Positions 1-8,053 of a stretch of DNA of 64,000 bases are shown piece by piece. The stretch spans positions 1 to 64,000 of the forward strand of contig NZ_QLLT01000002.1 of NCBI RefSeq assembly GCF_003259315.1. Direction: 5' to 3'. Position 1 is the stretch's first letter; the number at the start of each line of letters is the position of its first letter. The position numbers were made by a program, and so were the translations under genes. Origin of the DNA: Kitasatospora sp. SolWspMP-SS2h. GTDB lineage: Bacteria > Actinomycetota > Actinomycetes > Streptomycetales > Streptomycetaceae. Below the pieces are notes generated by a model. The model searched no databases and was not told the origin of the DNA. It saw nothing but the letters and a program-made list of their open reading frames with translations.

Positions 1-1
1 G

Positions 2-1351
2 ACCCTCACCTGGGACAACGCCCATCGTCTCAGCAAGGTCAGCGGCCCGGCGGGCGACACGAAGTACGTCTACGACGCCGACGGCCAGGTCCTGCTCCAG
101 AAGGACCCCACCTCCACCGTCCTCTACCTGCCCGGCCAACAACTCACCCTCACCGGAACGAGCGTGACCGGCACCCGCTACACCCCCCTGCCCGGCGGCG
201 GCACCGTCGTGCGCACCGGCCTCGGCACCAACTACCGCTTCGAGATCACCGACCCCCACGGCACCGCCGGCCTGAGCCTGGACAACACCTGCCAGACCCC
301 GACCTGGCGCCAGTTCACCCCCTACGGCACCCCCCGCGGCACCACCGTCAGCTGGTTCGACAACCGCGGCTTCCTCAACAAGCCCACCAACACCACCACC
401 GGACTCACCACCCTCGGCGTCCGTCAATACGACCCCGGCACCGGACGCTTCATCAGCCCCGACCCACTCTTCGAATCGACTGACTCGCAGCAACTCGGCG
501 GTTACAACTATGCCGGTGGCAATCCTGTGGTGCATAGCGACCCCACCGGCCTCAGCCGTAACTGCTACCAGGATGACGGAAACCTCTGCGGTGGGGTGTC
601 GACCCCGCCCATCAGTACTCCGAGTGGCAACACGGGCACTCCGTCGACGCCAGGAAGCACTAACTCTACAGACGGCAAGGGGAAGTCCGGCAACAATAGG
701 CCGCCGACAGACCCGCTCGCTCACTGTGTGACTAACACGTGCGCTGCCCAGGTGCAGGGACGAGAGGTCAAAGAATATTACAATATGACCGCACCTGCGA
801 TTCTCGGATCATGCGACAACGGCGTTCATCCTGAGTGGTGTGCGATCACTGAATTCAAGAGCGATGAGTATGGAGAAAAGCCGTACGAGGACTGGTCTCA
901 CGGGATCGTCGTCCTGAGTAATGAGTCGGTCGGCAGTGATGTCCAGTTCAATATCTCTGACAGCGTTCAGCAAGCGATTGCGGCAAAAGTCAGCGCTTCG
1001 ATCGGAGTGAAGGTCGAAACCGGCGGTATTGAGCGGCTCATGATCGGCAAGATGGAGATCAATGCTCAGGTCTCTGGCGAACTTTCGAAGACCAATACGA
1101 CCGGATGGGCATCGGCCACGAACCGGAGCCTAAAGGTCACCCCAGAAGAGGAAGGAAAGATGTGGGTCTGGGTGCCAATGGTCCAGAAGGTCACCACGAT
1201 CCAGACGATCCGCTTCGCGAATCACACAGTTACCAATACTGAGGTCAGCTTCAACATTGTGGGCAGCGCTAAGCACTGGTGGTCGCCCAGTCAGATACCG
1301 AACGGAATGGTGCTAGTTCCGGGCGGCACCAAGTCTAGTGATTCCAAGTAA
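2..1351 (+). CDS. Rhs/YD-repeat protein, C-terminal part with variable tip (5' end outside window)
   Basis: The frame is open from the first bases of the window, so only the C-terminal ~449 residues are present and the start codon lies upstream. The visible N-terminal part carries YD-type repeats (VYDADG, then a beta-rich stretch). The Rhs-associated core motif follows (VRQYDPGTGRFISPDPL, then YNYAGGNPVVHSDPTG, near position 560). After the core come a Ser/Thr/Gly/Pro linker and a ~200-residue tip. Rhs proteins form a shell that encloses a variable C-terminal toxin, so the tip is the likely effector. The tip DNA is clearly lower in GC than the core and uses codons ending in A or T, as expected for a swapped tip. 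I see no HINT, nuclease or deaminase motif. Its alternating polar, Ser/Thr-rich beta pattern recalls aerolysin/ETX-type pore formers, which is inference only. Confidence 0.85.
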   Translation, partial: TLTWDNAHRLSKVSGPAGDTKYVYDADGQVLLQKDPTSTVLYLPGQQLTLTGTSVTGTRYTPLPGGGTVVRTGLGTNYRFEITDPHGTAGLSLDNTCQTPTWRQFTPYGTPRGTTVSWFDNRGFLNKPTNTTTGLTTLGVRQYDPGTGRFISPDPLFESTDSQQLGGYNYAGGNPVVHSDPTGLSRNCYQDDGNLCGGVSTPPISTPSGNTGTPSTPGSTNSTDGKGKSGNNRPPTDPLAHCVTNTCAAQVQGREVKEYYNMTAPAILGSCDNGVHPEWCAITEFKSDEYGEKPYEDWSHGIVVLSNESVGSDVQFNISDSVQQAIAAKVSASIGVKVETGGIERLMIGKMEINAQVSGELSKTNTTGWASATNRSLKVTPEEEGKMWVWVPMVQKVTTIQTIRFANHTVTNTEVSFNIVGSAKHWWSPSQIPNGMVLVPGGTKSSDSK

Positions 1352-1380
1352 GGGAAGTGAAGGAGTAGGGGGATTGTAAG

Positions 1381-1416
1381 GTGGGTCCGCCCGGCCTCAG
1401 GGTCGGGCGGACCCAC
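1381..1416 (+). terminator. Rho-independent-type hairpin downstream of the rhs gene
   Basis: A perfect 13-bp inverted repeat (arms 1381-1393 and 1404-1416, 10-nt loop) begins 29 bases after the rhs stop codon. A short T-rich run follows (tctctgtatttttc). It probably ends rhs transcription, so the next gene would need its own promoter or read-through. Confidence 0.8.
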
Positions 1417-1483
1417 TCTCTGTATTTTTCGTCGGATCCCCGCAGTAGATGCGAGTGGCAAGATTTTCTATGGAGTTTACCCG

Positions 1484-2140
1484 GTGAAGCCAAGAGTTCA
1501 GATTGCTGCGGTGGCATCGGTATTGGTTGCCGCTGCGTTGAGTCTGGTGGAATTTTCGGAGAAAAGTGATGGGGGTAGTCGGCATCAAGGGGCGGGTATG
1601 GCGGTGGATGTAAGGGTGAGTTCTACCCCGCCGACTACCGAGAAGCCGACAGGTCTCGATAAAATCATCCAAAGGATGTCCGAGTCGGAATCGTCGATGA
1701 TCAGCATCTATCCGCCCGATGGGGAAGTCCAAACCATTCGCGAGATGCAAAAATCGTGGCTTGTCGGATGGTTCTCGAAAGGGGGAAAGTATTGCTCCGG
1801 TTCAATCTCTCCGGATGTGCAGAAGGTTATTTGCAATGATCTCCCTTCGGGCAACCTGCTAGTGGGTGGAGCAGTACTCCCTGAGGCTGCCGGATATGTC
1901 ATTACCGGTTATTTCCGGGCGCCTTTTTCTGTGCTGAAGGTGGTTGGCTCGTCAAAAATCTCGCTTGACATTTCATCGGAACCGGAGGGCGGGGCTAGGG
2001 GTACGTTCTTCTCTCTGCTAGTGCCGTACGGCGAATCCGTGGTCGGCGTCACCGTTGATGCCGAGGTTCCCGGGCAGGGATTTCAGGACAGCCGGCCGGT
2101 TCCTTTCCCCGGACCGTCGCTCTCGCCGGGAGAGGGCTGA
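1484..2140 (+). CDS. Membrane-anchored hypothetical protein, candidate immunity partner of the Rhs tip
   Basis: This 218-residue protein matches no family I recognise. It has one N-terminal hydrophobic segment (residues about 6-24) that would act as a signal anchor. A Ser/Thr/Pro-rich linker and a mixed domain of about 150 residues outside the membrane follow. The GTG start at 1484 has a GGAG element about 8 bases upstream. GC is low compared with the rest of the window and resembles the adjoining Rhs tip, so both probably arrived together. Genes directly after Rhs tips usually encode the cognate immunity protein, and a membrane-anchored extracytoplasmic domain would suit protection against an externally acting toxin. 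That role is inferred from position alone. The last 92 bases overlap the 3' end of xdhC tail to tail. Confidence 0.6.
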   Translation: MKPRVQIAAVASVLVAAALSLVEFSEKSDGGSRHQGAGMAVDVRVSSTPPTTEKPTGLDKIIQRMSESESSMISIYPPDGEVQTIREMQKSWLVGWFSKGGKYCSGSISPDVQKVICNDLPSGNLLVGGAVLPEAAGYVITGYFRAPFSVLKVVGSSKISLDISSEPEGGARGTFFSLLVPYGESVVGVTVDAEVPGQGFQDSRPVPFPGPSLSPGEG

Positions 2141-3257
2141 GGTCGTGGTGGATCGGGCCGCCGGTGGCGGAGAGCGGGAGGCAGGAGCCGCCGCGGGTGA
2201 GGGAGACGAGTTGGGCGGCGATGGAGACGGCGGTCTCCTCGGGGGTGCGGGCGCCGAGGTCGAGGCCGATGGGGGAGTGCAGGCGGGAGAGTTCGGCCTT
2301 GGTGAGGCCGGCTTCGCGCAGGCGGGTCTCGCGGTCGCGGTGGGTGCGGCGGGAGCCCATCGCGCCGACGTAGCCGACGGGCAGGCGCAGGGCGCGTTCG
2401 AGGAGCGGGATGTCGAACTTGGCGTCGTGGGTGAGGACGCACAGCACGCTGCGGCCGTCGAGCCGGTCGAGCTGGGTGTCGAGGTAGCGGTGCGGCCAGT
2501 CGACGACGAGTTCGTCGGCCTCGGGGAAGCGCCGCGCGGTGGCGAAGACCGGCCGGGCGTCGCAGACGGTGACGTGGTAGCCGAGGAACTTGCCGATCCG
2601 GACCACCGCCGAGGCGAAGTCGATCGCGCCGAAGACCAGCATCCGCGGCGGCGGCACGTACGCCTCGACGAAGACGGTGACGGTGTGTTCGGCGGACGGG
2701 TCGCAGGGCCGTCCGTCCAGCCCGAGGACCAGGCGTCCGGTGCGGCCGGCGGAGAGCATCGCGCGGGCTTCGGCGACGGTGGCGCGCTCCAGCCGGAAGG
2801 AGGCGAAGGAGCCGTGGTGGGCGTCGGCGGTGACGGCGAGGGCGCCGCCGAGCAGGGCGGGCGGGCCGTCGACGATCCGGGCCACCGCGACGGGGGTGCC
2901 GGAGGCGGTGTAGGCGACGGCGGCGTCCAGGCCGGGGTCGGCGCCGGGGACGACCGGCTGGACGAAGACGTCGAGCAGGCCGCCGCAGGTCAGGCCGACG
3001 GCGAAGGCGTCCTCGTCGCTGTAGCCGAAGCGTTCCAGGGCGGGCGTGCCGGTGCGCAGCGCCTCCCGGCACAGCTCGTACACCGCGCCCTCCACGCAGC
3101 CGCCGGAGACCGAGCCGACCGCCTCGCCGTCCGCGTCGACGGCCAGGGCCGCGCCGGGGTCGCGCGGTGCGGAGCCGGAGACGCCGACCACGGTGGCCAC
3201 CGCGAAGGGGCGTCCGGCGGCGTGCCAGGTGTGCAGCTGGGTGGCGATGTCGTGCAC
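2049..3257 (-). CDS. XdhC/CoxI family protein (xanthine dehydrogenase maturation factor)
   Basis: XdhC proteins bind molybdenum cofactor and help sulfurate and insert it into xanthine dehydrogenase. This 402-residue protein has the N-terminal XdhC/CoxI region (GSAPRDPGAALAV and SVSGGCVEGAVYE, residues about 25-65). A C-terminal Rossmann domain follows (MLVFGAIDFASAVVRIGKF, then the GAMGSRRTHRDR motif). The GTG at 3257 is preferred over the in-frame GTG at 3272 because GAGGAG lies 7 bases ahead of it and the product then begins in the usual family way. The recognisable family sequence ends near GPIHHD. About 27 further residues read into the junction with the low-GC rhs segment and overlap the 3' end of the neighbouring gene, so the original stop may have been lost. 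It belongs functionally with the xanthine dehydrogenase genes upstream. Confidence 0.88.
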   Translation of the reverse strand: MHDIATQLHTWHAAGRPFAVATVVGVSGSAPRDPGAALAVDADGEAVGSVSGGCVEGAVYELCREALRTGTPALERFGYSDEDAFAVGLTCGGLLDVFVQPVVPGADPGLDAAVAYTASGTPVAVARIVDGPPALLGGALAVTADAHHGSFASFRLERATVAEARAMLSAGRTGRLVLGLDGRPCDPSAEHTVTVFVEAYVPPPRMLVFGAIDFASAVVRIGKFLGYHVTVCDARPVFATARRFPEADELVVDWPHRYLDTQLDRLDGRSVLCVLTHDAKFDIPLLERALRLPVGYVGAMGSRRTHRDRETRLREAGLTKAELSRLHSPIGLDLGARTPEETAVSIAAQLVSLTRGGSCLPLSATGGPIHHDLSPLPARATVRGKEPAGCPEIPAREPRHQR

Positions 3258-3267
3258 GGGGTTACTC

Positions 3268-3331
3268 CTCACGGACTCACGGACTCACGGGCTCACGAGC
3301 TCGAGGACTCACGGGCTCACGGGTTCACGGA
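3268..3331. repeat. Eight tandem copies of an 8-bp unit in the xdhC leader
   Basis: The consensus on the plus strand is ctcacggN, repeated eight times without a break (64 bases); three units differ (ctcacgag, ctcgagga, ttcacgga). The array touches the xdhC ribosome-binding site, so copy-number change would alter the untranslated leader just upstream of GAGGAG. Confidence 0.85.
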
Positions 3332-3389
3332 CGGCGGGTGCCGCCCCGCCGGAGGGTGCGGCGGGGCGGCGGGGAGGACCGGGCGGCGC

Positions 3390-3558
3390 CTAGGCCCGGT
3401 CCGGCCGGTCTTGCCGGGCGCGCGACGCCGGATCATCCCGGCTGGAAGCACCGGCGAAACACCCGAGTACACCCAGTACGAGGGCGTTCCGCCGGCACTC
3501 CCAGCCGGGCGCCCGACGCCGCGCGCCGATCCGACAAGACCGACCGGACAGGGCCTAG
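3390..3558 (-). repeat. Long imperfect palindrome (about 80-bp arms), probable transcribed RNA hairpin
   Basis: The arms are 3390-3470 and 3476-3558, with a 5-nt centre between two GTAC tetramers. The outer 24 bp match at 22 positions, the inner 25 at 18, and the middle holds a 4-nt bulge and a small internal loop. Nine paired differences are C/T or A/G in the sense that gives G-U pairs in a minus-strand RNA, and none has the opposite sense. The permease stop codon (3555-3557) lies in the base of the stem. It may be a terminator, an attenuator, an mRNA-stabilising hairpin or a MITE-like insertion. It contains no gene. Confidence 0.8.
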
Positions 3559-5015
3559 TGCACGCCCAGCCAGGATTTGATCGGAACGATCGTGAAGTAC
3601 ACGACGAACACGCCGGTCAGCACCCACATCAGCGGGCCGGGCTCCCGCCACTTGCCGGTGCCGGCCTTGATCGCGGTGTACGAGACGACGCCGGCCGCGA
3701 CGCCCGCGGTGATGCTGTAGGTGAAGGGCATGACCACGCAGGTGAGGAACGCCGGGATGGCGGTCTCGCGGTCCGACCAGTCGATGTGCCGGGCCTGGCT
3801 CATCATCATCGAGCCGATCACCACCAGCGCGGCGGAGGCGACCTGCACCGGCACCACGGCGGCCACCGGGGAGAAGAACAGCATCAGCGCGAACACGCCG
3901 CCGGTGACGGTGGAGGCCAGGCCGGTGCGGGCGCCGTCGCCGACGCCGGTGGCCGACTCGACGAACACGGTCTGCCCGGACGCCCCGGCCAGGCCGCCGA
4001 TCGCGCCGCCGGCGCCGTCGATGAACAGCGCCTTGGACAGGCCGGGCATCCGGCCCCTGTCGTCGGCCAGCCCGGCCTCGGTGCCGACGCCGATGATGGT
4101 GGCCATCGCGTCGAAGAACCCGGCGAGGACGAGGGTGAACACGGCGACCGAGGCGCTGATCGCGCCCAGCCCGTGCGAGCCGAACGCGCCGAACAGGTCG
4201 ACGTGCCCGAACAGCCCGAAGTCGGGGGCGGAGACCGGCGAGCCGGGCCAGGTCGGCGCCGAGCCGCCCCAGTCCTGGTCGGTCAGCCCGGCGGCCTTGT
4301 CGACGACCAGGGCGACGACGGTGCCCGCCGCGATGCCGATCAGGATCGCGCCCCGGACGTTGCGGGCCAGCAGCACGAAGACGGTCAGCAGGGTGAGCGC
4401 GAAGATCAGCACCGGCCAGCCCTGGAGCTCGCCGAACGGGCCGAGCGAGAGCGGGGTGGGGCCGCCGGTGTGCACGAACCCGGCCTTGTAGAAGCCGATG
4501 ATCGCGACGAACAGGCCGATGCCGATGGTGATGGCGTGCTTGAGCGGCAGCGGGATGCCGTTCATGATCTTCTCGCGCAGTCCGGAGACCACCAGCAGCA
4601 CGATCAGCAGGCCGTAGATCACGCACAGGCCCATCGCCTGCGCCCAGGTGGTGTGCGGCGCGACCAGCGCCGATATCGCGCCGGAGACGGACAGCCCGGC
4701 CGCGACCGCCAGCGGCACGTTGCCGACCACGCCCATCAGGACCGTGGTGACGGCGGCGGCCAGCGCGGTGGCGGTGGTCAGCTGGGCGTGGTCCAGCTTG
4801 GCGCCGGTGACGTCCGCGCCGCTCAGGATGATCGGGTTGAGCAGGACGATGTAGGCCATCGCCATGAAGGTGGTGAGTCCGCCGCGGATCTCGTTGCCCA
4901 GGGTGGAGCCGCGCGCGGAGATCTTGAAGTAGGTGTCGAGGGCGCCGCGCGGGGGTGTGTCGGGCGCGGTGGGGGCCGCGTCGGTGGGGCCGGGCTCCGT
5001 GGAGGTCCGGTTCAT
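3555..5015 (-). CDS. NCS2/AzgA-type purine (guanine/hypoxanthine) permease
   Basis: This 486-residue polytopic membrane protein imports purine bases. The order of motifs is that of AzgA-type NCS2 permeases: the early LDTYFKISARGSTLGNEIRGG, then TTFMAMAYIVLLNP, the NVPLAVAAGLSVSGA half-helix region, and HAITIGIGLFVAIIGF. The motif GFFDAMATIIGVGTEAGL and the ASGQTVFVESATGVGDGARTGL segment near residue 340 follow. ATG at 5015 is chosen because GGGAG lies 5 bases upstream. The gene sits between the xanthine dehydrogenase genes and xdhC on the same strand, so it most likely supplies hypoxanthine, xanthine or guanine to that pathway. A terminator-like hairpin separates it from the dehydrogenase genes, so it may also have its own promoter. 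The exact base preference cannot be read from sequence. Confidence 0.9.
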   Translation of the reverse strand: MNRTSTEPGPTDAAPTAPDTPPRGALDTYFKISARGSTLGNEIRGGLTTFMAMAYIVLLNPIILSGADVTGAKLDHAQLTTATALAAAVTTVLMGVVGNVPLAVAAGLSVSGAISALVAPHTTWAQAMGLCVIYGLLIVLLVVSGLREKIMNGIPLPLKHAITIGIGLFVAIIGFYKAGFVHTGGPTPLSLGPFGELQGWPVLIFALTLLTVFVLLARNVRGAILIGIAAGTVVALVVDKAAGLTDQDWGGSAPTWPGSPVSAPDFGLFGHVDLFGAFGSHGLGAISASVAVFTLVLAGFFDAMATIIGVGTEAGLADDRGRMPGLSKALFIDGAGGAIGGLAGASGQTVFVESATGVGDGARTGLASTVTGGVFALMLFFSPVAAVVPVQVASAALVVIGSMMMSQARHIDWSDRETAIPAFLTCVVMPFTYSITAGVAAGVVSYTAIKAGTGKWREPGPLMWVLTGVFVVYFTIVPIKSWLGVH

Positions 5016-5145
5016 GTCCACTCCCAAGGTTCATAGGGGGTTGGGGTGGGCGAGCCGACCTGAATGCCCGTCAGGGGGGTACGCAGGGGGACTGGTTCGA
5101 CTCACGGGTGGGGGTGCTGCGGGGCCCGGCGAGACTCCGGCAGCG

Positions 5146-5183
5146 CCCCGGGGCCGGGGGAAGACTGGACACCGGCCCCGGGG
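5146..5183 (-). terminator. GC-rich hairpin after the xanthine dehydrogenase genes
   Basis: A perfect 12-bp inverted repeat (5146-5157 and 5172-5183, 14-nt loop) begins about 19 bases beyond the stop of the molybdenum subunit and before the permease gene. It has no T-run, as is common in streptomycetes. It may end or reduce transcription into the permease gene. Confidence 0.65.
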
Positions 5184-5201
5184 ACGTTCTCGAACGGGCC
5201 G

Positions 5202-7562
5202 TCAGAGCGTGTCGGTCAGGTGCTCGGGCCGCACCGGGATGCGGGTGAGCGCCTTGCCGGTGGCCTGGCGGATGGCCGCGACGATCGACGGGGTGGCGGA
5301 GACGGTGGGGGCCTCGCCGACGCCCCGCAGCCCGTACGGGGCGTGCGGGTCGGGCAGTTCGAGGATCTGCACCGGGATCGGCGGGGTGTCCAGGATGGTG
5401 GGGATCAGGTAGTCGGTGAAGGAGGCGTTGCGCACCTTGCCGTCCTTGACCACGATCTCCTCCATCACGGCCAGCCCCAGCGCCTGGGTGCAGCCGCCCT
5501 GGATCTGGCCGACCACCGAGAGCGGGTTGAGCGCCTTGCCGACGTCCTGCACGGCCGTCAGCTCGACCACCTTGACCAGGCCCAGCTCCACGTCCACGTC
5601 CACCACCGCGCGGTTGGCGCAGAAGGTGTACTGGACGTGGCCGAAGCCCTGCCCGGTCTCCTTGTCGAACGGGACGGTGGGCCGGTGGTGGTGCTCCCGG
5701 GTCTGCTCGATGGCGTCGTCCCCGAGCAGGTCGACCATCGGGATCAGCACGCCCGCCGAGGCCGAGACCACCTTGCCGCCGGCCAGCGACAGGTCGGTCT
5801 GCTTCCAGCCGTAGCGGTGGCGGCCCCGCTCCAGCAGCTCGTGCCGCACTGCCTCGGCGGCGAGCTTCACCGCGCCGCCGGTCATGTACGTCTGCCGGGA
5901 GGCGGAGGTGGAACCGGCCGAGCCGACCTCGGTGTTGGCCGGGTGGATGGTGACCTGCTCGACGCCCAGCTCGGTGCGGGCGATCTGGGCGTGCACGGTG
6001 ACGCCGCCCTGGCCGACCTCGGCCATCGCGGTGTGCACCATGGCCACCGGCTCGCCGCCGATCACCTCCAGCCGGACCCGGGCGGTCGAGTAGTCGTCGA
6101 AGCCCTCGGAGAAGCCGACGTTCTTGATGCCCACCGAGTAGCCGACGCCGCGCACGATGCCCTCGCCGTGCGAGGTGTTGGACAGCGCGCCCGGCAGGGT
6201 GCGGACGTCCAGGTGCTCCAGGTCCAGCGGCGGCGGCAGCGGCATGTCCTTGACGCGCTGGAGCAGTTCGGCGACCGGCGCGGGCGCGTCGATCGGCTGC
6301 CCGGTCGGCATCAGGTCGCCCTGGGTGACGGCGTTCAGCTGCCGCAGCTCCACCGGGTCCATGCCGAGCGCCTCGGCCAGCCTGTCCATCTGCGACTCGT
6401 AGCCGAACGCGGCCTGCACCGCGCCGAAGCCGCGCATCGCCCCGCAGGACGGGTTGTTGGAGTACAGCGCGATCGCGTGCATCCGCACGTTCGGGATGAC
6501 GTACGGGCCGTGGCCCAGCGAGGCGGCGTTGCCGACCACCGCGGGGGAGGCGGAGGCGTACGCGCCGCCGTCCAGCACGATCCGGCAGTCCGCGAAGACC
6601 AGTTTCCCGTCGCGGGTCGCGCCGTGCTCGTAGCGCATCCGGGCCGGGTGCCGGTGCACGTGCCCGAAGAAGGACTCGTCCCGGGCGTAGACGATCTTGA
6701 CCGGCTTGCCGGTGTGCAGCGCCAGCAGGCAGGCGTGGATCTGCATCGACAGGTCCTCGCGCCCGCCGAACGCCCCGCCCACCCCGGCCAGCGTCAGCCG
6801 GACCTTCTCCTGCGGCAGGTCGAGGACGGGCGCCATCTGCTGGCGGTCCACGTGCAGCCACTGGGTGGCGATGTACAGGTCGACGCCGCCGTCCTCGGCG
6901 GGCACCGCCAGGCCGGACTCCGGGCCCAGGAACGCCTGGTCCTGCATGCCGACCTCGTACTCGCCGGACACGACCACGTCCGCCAGCGCCCGCACCTCGT
7001 CGGTCACGCCCAGGCCGGAGACCAGCTTCTGCTCGTGGCAGACGTTGCCGTACGCGTGCGACTTGTACTCGTGCGGCTCGTGCACGTAGCCGTGGGTCTC
7101 CGGGTCCAGGCACTGCTCCTCGGTGGTGATCGGGGTGAGCACCTCGTACTCGACCACGATCTTCCGCACCGCCCGGCGGGCCGTCTCCGGGTGGTCGGCG
7201 GCGACCAGGGCGATCGCCTCGCCGTGGTAGCGGACCTTGTCGATCGCCAGGGCCGGCTGGTCGGCGATCTCCAGGCCGTAGTACTTCTCGCCCGGGATGT
7301 CCTCGTGGGTGAGCACCGCGTACACCCCGGGCACCTTCAGCGCCTCCGAGACGTCCACGGACAGGATGTTCGCCCGCGGGTGCGGGGAGCGCAGCGCGGT
7401 GCCCCAGAGCATGTCCTCGTGCCACAGGTCGGAGGAGTAGGCGAACTCGCCGCGCACCTTCAGGTTGCCGTCCGGGCGCAGCGGGGAGCCGCCGATGCCG
7501 TCCTTGGACGCCTGGTTGATCTTCTGCAGGTTCTTCTGGCCCTGGATCGTCCGACCGGTCAC
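5202..7562 (-). CDS. Xanthine dehydrogenase, molybdopterin-binding subunit
   Basis: This is the large catalytic subunit (786 residues), which oxidises hypoxanthine and xanthine towards urate with molybdenum cofactor. It has the aldehyde oxidase/xanthine dehydrogenase a/b hammerhead domain at the N-terminus (GEFAYSSDL, HPRANILSVD). The long molybdopterin-binding domain follows, with GVGGAFGGRED, NNPSCGAMRGFGAVQAAF and the C-terminal RGVGEAPTVSATPSIVAAI, which carries the expected catalytic glutamate. The GTG start at 7562 overlaps the stop of the 2Fe-2S subunit gene (GTGA), so the two are translationally coupled. Subunit order FAD, 2Fe-2S, molybdenum is the split three-gene arrangement common in actinobacteria. 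The divergent PucR regulator and the purine permease support purine rather than aldehyde or CO oxidation. Confidence 0.93.
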   Translation of the reverse strand: MTGRTIQGQKNLQKINQASKDGIGGSPLRPDGNLKVRGEFAYSSDLWHEDMLWGTALRSPHPRANILSVDVSEALKVPGVYAVLTHEDIPGEKYYGLEIADQPALAIDKVRYHGEAIALVAADHPETARRAVRKIVVEYEVLTPITTEEQCLDPETHGYVHEPHEYKSHAYGNVCHEQKLVSGLGVTDEVRALADVVVSGEYEVGMQDQAFLGPESGLAVPAEDGGVDLYIATQWLHVDRQQMAPVLDLPQEKVRLTLAGVGGAFGGREDLSMQIHACLLALHTGKPVKIVYARDESFFGHVHRHPARMRYEHGATRDGKLVFADCRIVLDGGAYASASPAVVGNAASLGHGPYVIPNVRMHAIALYSNNPSCGAMRGFGAVQAAFGYESQMDRLAEALGMDPVELRQLNAVTQGDLMPTGQPIDAPAPVAELLQRVKDMPLPPPLDLEHLDVRTLPGALSNTSHGEGIVRGVGYSVGIKNVGFSEGFDDYSTARVRLEVIGGEPVAMVHTAMAEVGQGGVTVHAQIARTELGVEQVTIHPANTEVGSAGSTSASRQTYMTGGAVKLAAEAVRHELLERGRHRYGWKQTDLSLAGGKVVSASAGVLIPMVDLLGDDAIEQTREHHHRPTVPFDKETGQGFGHVQYTFCANRAVVDVDVELGLVKVVELTAVQDVGKALNPLSVVGQIQGGCTQALGLAVMEEIVVKDGKVRNASFTDYLIPTILDTPPIPVQILELPDPHAPYGLRGVGEAPTVSATPSIVAAIRQATGKALTRIPVRPEHLTDTL

Positions 7563-8053
7563 TTCTCCAGCCCCTCGGCCGAGGCGGCGCACGTCCGGGC
7601 CGAGGCCAGCCGCACCGCGTCCATGATCTTCTCGTAGCCGGTGCACCGGCACAGGTTGCCCGACAGCGCCTCGCGGATGTCCGTGTCGGACGGCTGCGGG
7701 TCGGCGGCCAGCAGTGCGTCGGTCTGCACCAGCAGGCCCGGGGTGCAGAAGCCGCACTGCACGGCGCCCGCGTCCACGAACGCCTGCTGCACCACGCCCA
7801 GTTCGCCGTCCGGGCCGGCCAGGCCCTCCACGGTGCGCACCTCGCGGCCCTGCACCTGGCCCGCCGCCACCAGGCAGGAGCACACCGGCACCCCGTCCAG
7901 GTAGACCGTGCACGAGCCGCACTCGCCCTGCTCGCAGGCGTTCTTCGAACCCGGGAGGCCGACCCGCTCGCGCAGGACGTACAGCAGGGACTCGCCCTCC
8001 CACACGTCGTCGGCCTCCACCGGCTTGCCGTTCGCGCTGAACGTGACCCTCAT
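7559..8053 (-). CDS. Xanthine dehydrogenase, 2Fe-2S subunit
   Basis: This small electron-transfer subunit (164 residues) carries two [2Fe-2S] clusters. The ferredoxin-like N-terminal domain shows CEQGECGSC and a later CSC for the first cluster. The helical C-terminal domain shows CGFCTPG and CRCTGY for the second, so all eight cysteine ligands are present. ATG at 8053 overlaps the stop of the FAD subunit gene (ATGA), and its own stop overlaps the start of the molybdenum subunit. The three subunits are therefore a tightly coupled unit. Electrons would pass from the molybdenum centre through these clusters to FAD on the neighbouring subunit. Confidence 0.95.
   Translation of the reverse strand: MRVTFSANGKPVEADDVWEGESLLYVLRERVGLPGSKNACEQGECGSCTVYLDGVPVCSCLVAAGQVQGREVRTVEGLAGPDGELGVVQQAFVDAGAVQCGFCTPGLLVQTDALLAADPQPSDTDIREALSGNLCRCTGYEKIMDAVRLASARTCAASAEGLEK

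Noticed and set aside
3390..3558. Insertion sequence
   Set aside because: It has no transposase gene and no obvious target duplication. A MITE remains possible, but the one-way wobble pattern favours an RNA structure.
2055..5036. Very long open frame on the plus strand opposite xdhC and the permease
   Set aside because: It is the antisense of two well-recognised genes. The translation is repetitive Gly/Asp/Val-rich with no domain, as expected from high GC at third positions.
5064..7637. Long plus-strand open frame opposite the xanthine dehydrogenase molybdenum subunit
   Set aside because: Shadow frame with His/Val/Asp-rich low-complexity translation. The minus strand shows all expected enzyme motifs.
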